A stretch of 42,291 nucleotides of DNA, taken from NCBI GenBank assembly GCA_031274285.1, contig JAISQJ010000166.1:1-42291 (forward strand). The letters are read 5' to 3'. Both the position numbers and the translations under genes were made by a program. The notes below the pieces were generated by a model. That model searched no databases and was not told the DNA's origin. It saw only the letters and a list, made by a program, of their open reading frames with translations. Shown here in pieces: positions 7,414 to 14,308 of the stretch. Each line of letters starts with the position of its first letter. The stretch's first letter is position 1. Source of the DNA: Treponema sp. (GTDB lineage: Bacteria > Spirochaetota > Spirochaetia > Treponematales > Breznakiellaceae).

Positions 7414-7485
7414 CAGGTACGTCCTCCGTAAGTGTACGCGCTGTTGCCCTGATTTCATGGCTTGGAGTATATCAAGAGCACGGCT

Positions 7486-8889
7486 ATGACACTATACTTG
7501 GAAATTATGGAAAAGGAAGGGGCAATCGAGCGGTTCCGCCGGGCCATACGGATTAAAACCGATTGGCCTGGGGATGGGGCTTCCCCGGAGGCTTTGGAGG
7601 CCGCGGAGGCCCAGCTTGGGGCCTTCCAGGACTTCCTGGTTAAGGCCTATCCCTGTTTCCACCGTGCGGTGGAACGCTGGGTCCTTAGTCCCTACGCCCT
7701 GGTGTACCGCTGGCCCGGGGCCGGGCCGGAGAGCGGGGGTGCCCCGGAGCTTTTGATCCTGGCCCACTATGATGTGGTACCCGTGGAGGCCGCCAAGTGG
7801 AGCGCCGATCCCTTTGGGGGGGATCTTAAGGGGGGGTTTATCTACGGCCGGGGCGCCCAGGATATGAAGGGGAGCCTTATCGCCCTGTTCGAGGCGGCGG
7901 AGGAGCGGGCGGGCCGGGGCTTTCGGCCGCGGCGGGACCTTTGGTTTGCCCTTGGGGGGGATGAGGAGCGTTCAGGGCTCCTGGGGGCCCGGAACACGGC
8001 GGCCTGGCTGGCGGGCCGGGGCCTGCGTTTCTCCTGGATTCTGGATGAGGGGAGCCCGGTGATCGTGGATCAGTTCCCCTCCATCACAACCCCCCTGGCC
8101 CTGTTCGGCGTTGAGGAAAAGGGCTTTTTGAGTCTGGAACTGGCGGTGGACCAAAAGCCGGGCCATGCCTCCCAGCCTCCCCGGGTGCAGGCCGCGGCCG
8201 TACTGGGCCGGGCCCTGCTGCGGCTTTCCCGGCGGCCCTTTCCGGCCCGGTTAAACCCGGTAGTGGCGGTCTTTTTTTCCCGGCTGTTGGGTTTAAGGAA
8301 TCCGGGCCGGAGCAGGGGAGTGCGGGGCGGGGCGGTTTTGACCGCCCTGGGCCCCCTTATTGTTCCTTTCCTGGCCCTGGCCTTCCGGGGGAACCCCCAG
8401 GTGCTTGCCATGCTCCGTACCACCGTAGCCATGACCCAGTTGGAGGGCAGCGCCGCAGATAATGTGATGCCCTCTCAGGCGCGGGCGGTTATCAATCTGC
8501 GGCTTATCGACCCCTGGACGGTGGATGATGCCCTTAACTACGTCGCATGGGCCGTGGGAGACGGGCGGGTGAACATGCGTATTCTGGGTTTTGCCTCCGC
8601 CCCGGTTCCGGCCCACCCCGAACACGGGCGCATGGGGGGGCCGGGCTGGGATACCATGCAAAGGGCCGCGGCCGCGGCCTTCCCGGATGCGGCGGTTCTG
8701 CCCTTTATTATGACGGCCTCCACGGATTCCCGGCATTACCAGGAGCTTACGGAGGGGACCTTCCGCTTTAGCCCCATGCGCCTTTCGCCGGGGGATATGA
8801 GTTCTGTCCACGGCCATGACGAGCGGGTTTCCCTGGAGAATTTTTTCCTGGCTATCCGTTTTTACACGGCCCTGTTCGAGCTGCTTTAG
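7486..8889 (+). CDS. M20 family metallopeptidase (carboxypeptidase S/PM20D1-like)
   Basis: The 467-residue product has the M20 zinc motifs in order: LAHYDVVPVE, GRGAQDMKG, GGDEERSG with the catalytic Glu pair, LDEGSP, HASQPP in the dimerisation domain and STDSRHYQ near the C-terminus. Its length and the DP(F)GG segment after HYDVVP point to the carboxypeptidase S / N-acyl-amino-acid hydrolase branch. It probably hydrolyses peptides or N-acyl amino acids in the cytoplasm. ATG 7486 or ATG 7507 (MEKEGAIERF) could be the start; neither has a good ribosome site. The CDF gene follows after eight bases, so the two are likely cotranscribed. Confidence 0.88.
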   Translation: MTLYLEIMEKEGAIERFRRAIRIKTDWPGDGASPEALEAAEAQLGAFQDFLVKAYPCFHRAVERWVLSPYALVYRWPGAGPESGGAPELLILAHYDVVPVEAAKWSADPFGGDLKGGFIYGRGAQDMKGSLIALFEAAEERAGRGFRPRRDLWFALGGDEERSGLLGARNTAAWLAGRGLRFSWILDEGSPVIVDQFPSITTPLALFGVEEKGFLSLELAVDQKPGHASQPPRVQAAAVLGRALLRLSRRPFPARLNPVVAVFFSRLLGLRNPGRSRGVRGGAVLTALGPLIVPFLALAFRGNPQVLAMLRTTVAMTQLEGSAADNVMPSQARAVINLRLIDPWTVDDALNYVAWAVGDGRVNMRILGFASAPVPAHPEHGRMGGPGWDTMQRAAAAAFPDAAVLPFIMTASTDSRHYQELTEGTFRFSPMRLSPGDMSSVHGHDERVSLENFFLAIRFYTALFELL

Positions 8890-8897
8890 GATTGGCT

Positions 8898-9836
8898 ATG
8901 GCTTTGCGGAGTATTCAGGACCGGGCGAAGCTTATCAGAGCCGCCTCCCTGATTGCCCTTTTTGGGAACCTGGTCCTGGCGGCCTGTAAGATTGCCGGCG
9001 GAATCCTGGGGGACAGTCTGGCGGTCCTGGGGGATGGTATCGACTCCCTGGTGGATATCGGCATCGCCATTATGGCGCTGGTGGTGTCCAGGGTGGTCTC
9101 CCGTCCCGCCGACCGGGGGCATCCCTGGGGTCACGGCCGGGCGGAGACCGTAGCCACCGCGCTTTTGGCCTTTCTGCTCTTTTTTGCCGGGGCCCAGCTT
9201 ATCCTTGATTCCGCCGGCCAGCTTATAAGGGGGGGAGACCGGGAACTGCCGGGGAACCTGGCGCTTATCGCGGCCCTGGTTTCCATTGGGGGCAAGGTTT
9301 TGCTGGCCCTTGTCCAGTTTTACTTTGGCAACAAGGCGGATTCCGCCATGCTCCGGGCCAACGCCAAGAACATGAGCGCCGATGTGATCCTCTCCCTGGG
9401 GGTGCTGACCGGCCTGGGCCTTTCCATTGAAAGCGGGAAAGCGGCCATCGACTCGGTTACCGCCATCCTGGTGGGGCTGTGGGTAATCCGCTCCGCGGTG
9501 GGTATCTTTATCGAGGCGAATATGGAATTGATGGACGGCAGCGCGGGAACCGATGCCTACGAGGCGGTTTTTGACGCGGTCCACTCGGTGCCCGGCGCGG
9601 GGAATCCCCATCGTACCCGGATGCGGCGTATTGCCGGGCTGTGGGACATTGATATTGATATTGAGGTGGCGCCGGACCTGACGGTGAACGCGGCCCACGC
9701 CATTGCCACCCAGGTAGAACAGGCGATTAAAGGCCGCCTTGAGGGAATCTATGATATAATGGTCCACGTGGAGCCTTCCGGGGATCATCTGCGGGGGGAT
9801 GAGGGTTACGGCCTTAGCGAGGCGGAGATTCGTTAG
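8898..9836 (+). CDS. Cation diffusion facilitator (CDF) metal exporter
   Basis: A 312-residue inner-membrane protein with about six membrane segments. CDF features are visible: LAVLGDGIDSLVDIG (metal-site Asp in the second segment), HPWGHGRAETVA, ANAKNMSADVILSLGV (second metal-site pair) and a cytoplasmic C-terminal domain ending in IYDIMVHVEPSGD. It would export divalent ions such as zinc, iron or manganese by proton antiport; the ion cannot be told from the sequence. The ATG at 8898 lies eight bases after the M20 stop codon, suggesting coupled translation. Confidence 0.93.
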   Translation: MALRSIQDRAKLIRAASLIALFGNLVLAACKIAGGILGDSLAVLGDGIDSLVDIGIAIMALVVSRVVSRPADRGHPWGHGRAETVATALLAFLLFFAGAQLILDSAGQLIRGGDRELPGNLALIAALVSIGGKVLLALVQFYFGNKADSAMLRANAKNMSADVILSLGVLTGLGLSIESGKAAIDSVTAILVGLWVIRSAVGIFIEANMELMDGSAGTDAYEAVFDAVHSVPGAGNPHRTRMRRIAGLWDIDIDIEVAPDLTVNAAHAIATQVEQAIKGRLEGIYDIMVHVEPSGDHLRGDEGYGLSEAEIR

Positions 9837-9899
9837 GGGGGCGTGGATGCGGCATGGTCCACCGATGTTTGGTAACAGCCCCCCTTAACACAAGGGGGG
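9836..9899 (+). promoter_or_regulatory. Two mutually exclusive GC hairpins before the 640-aa gene
   Basis: The C-run at 9879-9884 can pair backwards with 9836-9841/2 (GGGGGGC/GCCCCCC, enclosing a smaller GTGGA/TCCAC stem at 9843-9862). It can instead pair forwards, CCCCCCTT (9879-9886) with AAGGGGGG (9892-9899), around a 5-base loop. The two folds cannot coexist. Neither is followed by a T-run. This is a terminator/anti-terminator-like layout; regulation is inference. Confidence 0.45.
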
Positions 9900-9924
9900 G
9901 AATTTCCGATATTCTAGGTAGCCT

Positions 9925-11847
9925 ATGGCAAAAGCTGCGGATCTCTATGCCATCCTGCGGGCATACTCAAACAAAATAGCGTCTCCCTACGTTGATATCA
10001 ATGTGTTTATCAACTTTCTGTCGAAGTATGTCCGCCACCTGGCCCAGGAGCAGCCTGAATGGGCCGAATGGGAGCATGAAACCAGCCTGAAATTTTGGAA
10101 TGTCATGGGCGAGTACACCGAGGACGGCCGCTGTGTTCTCCTTACCGATACCGCGGAAGGCCGGGTTTTCCTGCCCTACTTCCTGGTGGACAAGCTTAAA
10201 GAGGCCTACCGGGATTTGGATGCCTGCGCCGACATTCCCTTTCCCAGTGAGGAATACTTTAAGGTGAGTCTGCCGCCGGATCAGGTGAGGCTGGTCAGCC
10301 TGGAAGCGGATTTAGTTTCCTTTTTTGATGCGCCGGTTACGTCCTTTCTGCCGCTTGTCAAGCTGGTGTTCCCCGATAGCAGCGTGGACGCGTTGATACT
10401 GGGCCCCATGATTCCCCGTCTTTTGCTGGAGGCGTCGATTCTTAAGGTGCGGTACTATCTGAAGCAGCATAACAACAAAGAATACGCCATGCGTAAGCTG
10501 TTCCCCATGCTTCAGGGTAAGGAGGGGACTCTGCGGGAGGTCATGGACATGGTGATTGCCCGTCCCCTGGACTGTCTAAAGGCCATAGAGGGGGGTGGGG
10601 AAGTGACCTACCTCTTTTGGGCTTCCCTTTGCTCCCTTATCAAGGGGGACGTGCGGAAGAAAAGCGACCGGCTTTCCAGCGATACGGCGGTGCTGGAGGC
10701 GGCCTACGTTATTGAAACCTGCCTTAACCTGTATAAGACCAGACTGCAGAAGGAACGGGTAAGGGAAACCGCCCTGCGGTACCTGGATCAGCTTATGGAT
10801 AAGGCTCCCTATTACTTTACCCAGGACCAGATTATCAAATTTACCGACAACAAGGGGACGCCCCTCTTAAGCCAGTATACCGAAGCGGACTTGAACGACC
10901 ATATCAAAAAAAGGACTACCGAAAGCCTGGAAGGGGCAATTCCCGAATGGTTGGTGGTACAGCTAAAGAGCGGGGACCAGTATTACCTTAAAAAAGATAA
11001 GTACCTGCCCCTGGTTACCCGGCTTATTATTGAAGCCCAGGGGTCCATGAAACAGGAGCTTACTAACCGCTGGACCGGCCTGCTTAATAACTTTAAAACC
11101 GAAGCGGCCATGGACAATGATGCGGAGTTTGAGCGGCTCCTGGGAGGGCTGAACGGAACCCTGAACCCCATGCTTAACGGTTTTCTGGAGGATAAAAGGC
11201 TCCTGTGGGTCTACGACGAGATGGAACGGACCCAAAAGGTTATTCCCCCTGCCTCCCGGATCTTTGAACGGGGAAAGCTTATTCCCTGGAGTCTGCTCTT
11301 TGTGCTGAAGCGTAAGGAACTGCTTACGGATGTTAAGCTGTCCCTGCCCTTTTGGTATTCTATTCCCATTATCAGGTCCATTGTCGCCTTTTTCTCCAGG
11401 CTGGGAAAAAAGAAAAGACCGAGCCGGCCCGCGCCTAAAAAAGCGGATGGAGCCATTGATTTTACCGAAGAGGAAGCCGCGGCCGAGGCGGTCCGGGATC
11501 AGAGCAGGGAGTTCCTTAACAGCATTAGGGATACGGAAGCCCACGTGGTCCCCGGGGATAAGGATATCAACGGCTACCTGAAGGAACTGCAGGGTCACTG
11601 GGGGCGGCTCCTGGATCCCAAGGCCCAGCAAAACCTGGTGGAAGATGTGAACGCCCTGGTCCGGGATAACCTGCGCCAGTCGGTGCGGGTATGGAAGAAG
11701 CAGCGGATTACCCCTACCAACCTGCAGGACCTGGCCCAGGGGCTTATCAACGGGACTCCTAGTCTAAGGAGTCTGGCAAGCAAGGACGCCCTTTCCCTCT
11801 ACATGCAGGTCTACATGGTAAAGCTGCTGAAAACCATAAAAATGTAA
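9925..11847 (+). CDS. Conserved spirochaete hypothetical protein, 640 aa
   Basis: I do not recognise a named domain. The protein looks soluble and mostly helical, with no signal peptide. It begins MAKAADLYAILRAYSNKIASPY. A short hydrophobic stretch near residues 465-490 (LPFWYSIPIIRSIVAFF) is followed by a basic Lys/Arg/Pro segment (GKKKRPSRPAPKK), which could be a membrane-associating patch. The C-terminal third is again helical and charged. The overall style matches large conserved hypotheticals of treponemes (recollection). The ATG has only a weak upstream AGGTAG. It may be its own transcription unit after the hairpins at 9836-9899. Confidence 0.65.
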   Translation: MAKAADLYAILRAYSNKIASPYVDINVFINFLSKYVRHLAQEQPEWAEWEHETSLKFWNVMGEYTEDGRCVLLTDTAEGRVFLPYFLVDKLKEAYRDLDACADIPFPSEEYFKVSLPPDQVRLVSLEADLVSFFDAPVTSFLPLVKLVFPDSSVDALILGPMIPRLLLEASILKVRYYLKQHNNKEYAMRKLFPMLQGKEGTLREVMDMVIARPLDCLKAIEGGGEVTYLFWASLCSLIKGDVRKKSDRLSSDTAVLEAAYVIETCLNLYKTRLQKERVRETALRYLDQLMDKAPYYFTQDQIIKFTDNKGTPLLSQYTEADLNDHIKKRTTESLEGAIPEWLVVQLKSGDQYYLKKDKYLPLVTRLIIEAQGSMKQELTNRWTGLLNNFKTEAAMDNDAEFERLLGGLNGTLNPMLNGFLEDKRLLWVYDEMERTQKVIPPASRIFERGKLIPWSLLFVLKRKELLTDVKLSLPFWYSIPIIRSIVAFFSRLGKKKRPSRPAPKKADGAIDFTEEEAAAEAVRDQSREFLNSIRDTEAHVVPGDKDINGYLKELQGHWGRLLDPKAQQNLVEDVNALVRDNLRQSVRVWKKQRITPTNLQDLAQGLINGTPSLRSLASKDALSLYMQVYMVKLLKTIKM

Positions 11848-11925
11848 GTCCCGGTTTGGCCGCAGATTATTCGTGCCGAGCGCAGCCACTCATTGAGGAC
11901 AGCATACCTCTTAGATTTTCTTCCC

Positions 11926-11954
11926 TTGACCATATTTTTAATAAGTGATATTGT
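11926..11954 (+). promoter_or_regulatory. Sigma-70-type promoter for the restriction-modification pair
   Basis: TTGACC (11926-11931), a 17-nt AT-rich spacer and TATTGT (11949-11954), followed by AT-rich DNA. It stands about 47 bases before the ATG at 12001, which has GGGAG just upstream. The rest of 11848-12000 holds no coding frame I can support. Confidence 0.7.
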
Positions 11955-12000
11955 ATAAAAGCATGGATAAAATCAAAACACCGTGATGTTGGGAGTAATT

Positions 12001-12045
12001 ATGACTAAGACAGAGGCTTTCAACGACTTTCTTGTTAGGTTCTAA
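12001..12045 (+). other. Disrupted start of the restriction endonuclease gene (14-codon frame)
   Basis: ATG 12001 has a good ribosome site (GGGAG) and reads MTKTEAFNDFLVRF then TAA. The endonuclease frame lies one base further along (+1) and is closed upstream by TGA at 12002-12004. So the best start signal and the main frame are out of register. A single-base indel between about 12030 and 12045 would join them into one protein beginning MTKTEAFNDFL. An authentic mutation, a sequencing error or a +1 frameshift at TTC-TAA-C are the options. Confidence 0.65.
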
Positions 12046-12745
12046 CATAGGAATATCCGAATTTATCAATCAATTTATGTATGACTTTAGTTCGGTTCAC
12101 GTTGGTAAAGAATTGTATCGCGCCAAAGAACACGAAGAAGATATAAAAATAATAAATGAAATTGCAAAAATTGACTTCGCAATTAGTCTCAAGGCCTACG
12201 GTGATGGGCCGCTTCAATTATCAACGGATAAGAATTCTACAATGTTTCCCTATTTAAGATCTCTTAAAAAAGAAGTTATCAATGATGTCAATATTATAAA
12301 AACAGTATTTTCTTCAAAAGAATTTTCTGAATTTGGAAATATAAATGTTTTGCCTTTAATATACGACGAGAAACATAAAAAATGCAATATCATGGTTTTC
12401 GATTTTGCAAAAGCAATAACATCAACAAAGATAATCCTGCTGGAAAGCGAAGGCAAAGGCAGAAAACATCCTACATTTCGATTTTTTGATGCAAATAAAA
12501 ATTATATTTGTGAAGTTCGTTATGGAGATACCGTCGCAAATGCTTTACAACGAGGATTATGGACAAACACAAAACACGCAACGCCATATTTTAATTCGGC
12601 AACTAATGGCTGGATTGATTCTGATAATACTATTCTTGTAAAACTATTTTCATACGCTCTTGTTTCCACCACAGAGGGACACCAAGAAGCGTTAGTGGCA
12701 CTGGCACATGACATTGACAAACAAAAAACTAACATGAATGGATAA
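12032..12745 (+). CDS. Type II restriction endonuclease (probable HpyAIV/HinfI-like), start frame-disrupted
   Basis: The frame gives 237 residues from TTG 12032, or about 222 from ATG 12077, neither with a proper ribosome site. It sits five bases before an adenine DNA methyltransferase gene, the usual layout of a restriction-modification pair. The motif IAKIDFAISLKAYGDGPLQL could hold the D...(D/E)xK-type core. The segment RFFDANKNYICEVRYG, then NALQRGLWTNT, resembles what I remember of HpyAIV/HinfI-type enzymes (GANTC), but that is recollection only. The gene is AT-rich (30% GC in one counted line) against ~58% in the gene before it, which suggests transfer. The frame break at 12001-12045 may make the enzyme inactive. 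Confidence 0.65.
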   Translation: MLGSNIGISEFINQFMYDFSSVHVGKELYRAKEHEEDIKIINEIAKIDFAISLKAYGDGPLQLSTDKNSTMFPYLRSLKKEVINDVNIIKTVFSSKEFSEFGNINVLPLIYDEKHKKCNIMVFDFAKAITSTKIILLESEGKGRKHPTFRFFDANKNYICEVRYGDTVANALQRGLWTNTKHATPYFNSATNGWIDSDNTILVKLFSYALVSTTEGHQEALVALAHDIDKQKTNMNG

Positions 12746-12750
12746 CAAAT

Positions 12751-13899
12751 ATGCCTGATATTTTATTTGATGATTTAATTCTGGATATATCCGAAACACA
12801 GGCGATAAAATACACGGGCTCTAAATTGAAATTATTGCCGTATATATTAAGCCTTTCAAAAAAAGCGGCGGGGAATTCAAAAAACATTACCGTTTTTGAT
12901 GGGTTTTCCGGTTCTACAAGAGTTAGTCAGGCTTACGCGAAAACCGGATATACAGTTTTCGCGAATGATATCGCGCCGTATACAAAAGTTTTTAATACCG
13001 CCTTTTTAATGAATACAAAAGAGCCTAAAAGTTACAAACCGCTGATTGACCATCTCAATTCGCTTAAGCCTGTCTCGGGATGGTTCACGGAACATTACGG
13101 CGGGGACGGAACACAGAAAATATCGGCCAATGGAGACGGGTTAAAAAAGCCGTGGCAAAAGAAAAATACCCGTAAACTGGATGCTATTCGTGAAGAAATC
13201 GATGCATTAGAACTCGATGAAGTTACAAAAGCTGTCGCCATCACCAGTTTAATACTCGCGTTAGACCAAGTTGACAGCACGCTGGGGCATTATGCTTCGT
13301 ATCTAAATGAATGGTCGCCCCGCTCATATAATGATATGAAATTAAAGGTACCAAACCTTTGGATAAACAAGAAAAAAAATGTCGTAATGAATCATGATAT
13401 ATTTAACGCGATAAAGAAATTGCCTGATAATATTATTATTGCTTATTTTGATCCGCCGTATGGCTCGAATAATGAGAAAATGCCGCCTTCGCGTGTGCGG
13501 TATGCATCGTATTATCATATTTGGACGACAATTTGTTTGAATGACAAACCGAAAGTTTTTGGTAAAGCGAAGAGACGGGCTGACACTTCCGATATTATCG
13601 CCGGTTCTATTTTTGAGGAATTCAGAAAAAGTGAATCGGGAAGATTTATCGTTATTGAAGCGATAGAAAAACTTATAAAAGAAACTACCGCAAATTATAT
13701 TATTTTGTCGTATAGTTCTGGTGGCAGGGCAACGGCACAGGAATTAAATAATGTGCTAAATAGCTATGGTAAAATTATAGAAATAGAAAAAATTAATTAC
13801 AAAAAAAACGTTATGGCAACAATGAAATGGACAAATAACTGGATAAAAGATATTGATGAAGATAATTTTGAATATTTATTTTTAATGGAAAAACGCTAG
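12751..13899 (+). CDS. D12-class N6-adenine DNA methyltransferase
   Basis: This 382-residue enzyme methylates adenine in duplex DNA with S-adenosylmethionine. Motif order is that of the alpha/D12 group: motif X-like KYTGSKLKLLPYI near residue 20, motif I FDGFSGSTRVSQAY near residue 50, motif IV YFDPPYGSN near residue 230, and a later SYSSGGRA. The long insert between motifs I and IV, with HYGGDG and TLGHYASYLNEWS, would hold the recognition domain. It follows the endonuclease gene by five bases and protects host DNA from it. The recognition site is not readable from the sequence. It is intact and low in GC like its partner. Confidence 0.9.
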   Translation: MPDILFDDLILDISETQAIKYTGSKLKLLPYILSLSKKAAGNSKNITVFDGFSGSTRVSQAYAKTGYTVFANDIAPYTKVFNTAFLMNTKEPKSYKPLIDHLNSLKPVSGWFTEHYGGDGTQKISANGDGLKKPWQKKNTRKLDAIREEIDALELDEVTKAVAITSLILALDQVDSTLGHYASYLNEWSPRSYNDMKLKVPNLWINKKKNVVMNHDIFNAIKKLPDNIIIAYFDPPYGSNNEKMPPSRVRYASYYHIWTTICLNDKPKVFGKAKRRADTSDIIAGSIFEEFRKSESGRFIVIEAIEKLIKETTANYIILSYSSGGRATAQELNNVLNSYGKIIEIEKINYKKNVMATMKWTNNWIKDIDEDNFEYLFLMEKR

Positions 13900-13949
13900 T
13901 TGCAAAAAATTATCCCCCGCCTTTTGCCGCCTGGCGGCGGCCCGGGTTC

Positions 13950-14231
13950 CGGCAAGCATTTCTCTTTATAGGCCTTTCATTATGCGCCGTCTCATTATTC
14001 GTACACAATATTATTGCCGGCACTGCCTTGGGCATAACAGCCTTTTGTTGCCTTTGGAGCATCAAAGAACTATTTCAACAGCGCAAAAGGGTTGACCGGG
14101 GCTGGTTCCCCCAAAAACAAATGGCCCCCGGGGCGACATCTGATGCCCTCCGCCAAAATTCTTTAAAAATTTTTAAAATTTTTTCCCCAAGACACAACAA
14201 AATCCCAGGTTTGCGCCCATATAAGGGGTGA
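13950..14231 (+). pseudogene. 5'-truncated DUF4491 family membrane protein gene
   Basis: Read in the frame through 13950-14125, the peptide FRQAFLFIGLSLCAVSLFVH, then NIIAGTALGITAFCCLWSIK and ELFQQRKRVDRGWFP, matches the end of DUF4491 proteins (about 100 aa, membrane, ending in LWSIKELFEQ...RVxKGWFP). The first third, including the start, is missing; upstream in frame is unrelated GC-rich sequence directly after the methyltransferase gene. The frame then runs on past the family's usual end to 14231. The remnant probably marks the edge of the restriction-modification island. The rest of the gap to 14308 has an AT-run near 14157-14184 and a small hairpin. Confidence 0.7.
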
Positions 14232-14269
14232 GAAAAACAGCCGGGCCTTGATGGTCCAGGTTATCTCAA

Positions 14270-14288
14270 CACTGCCTCTATGGCAGTG
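14270..14288 (+). promoter_or_regulatory. Small hairpin directly upstream of the giant gene
   Basis: CACTGCC (14270-14276) pairs with GGCAGTG (14282-14288) around five bases. It ends 20 bases before the ATG, just before the G-rich ribosome site (GGGGGGG at 14299-14304). It could affect translation or message stability; the role is unproven. Confidence 0.4.
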
Positions 14289-14308
14289 CAGCTTATAGGG
14301 GGGGATTT

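Noticed and set aside
14028-14231. Small 67-codon gene beginning at TTG 14028
   Set aside because: The family similarity (DUF4491) extends upstream of this codon to about 13950 without a start, so it is a truncated remnant, not a separate gene.
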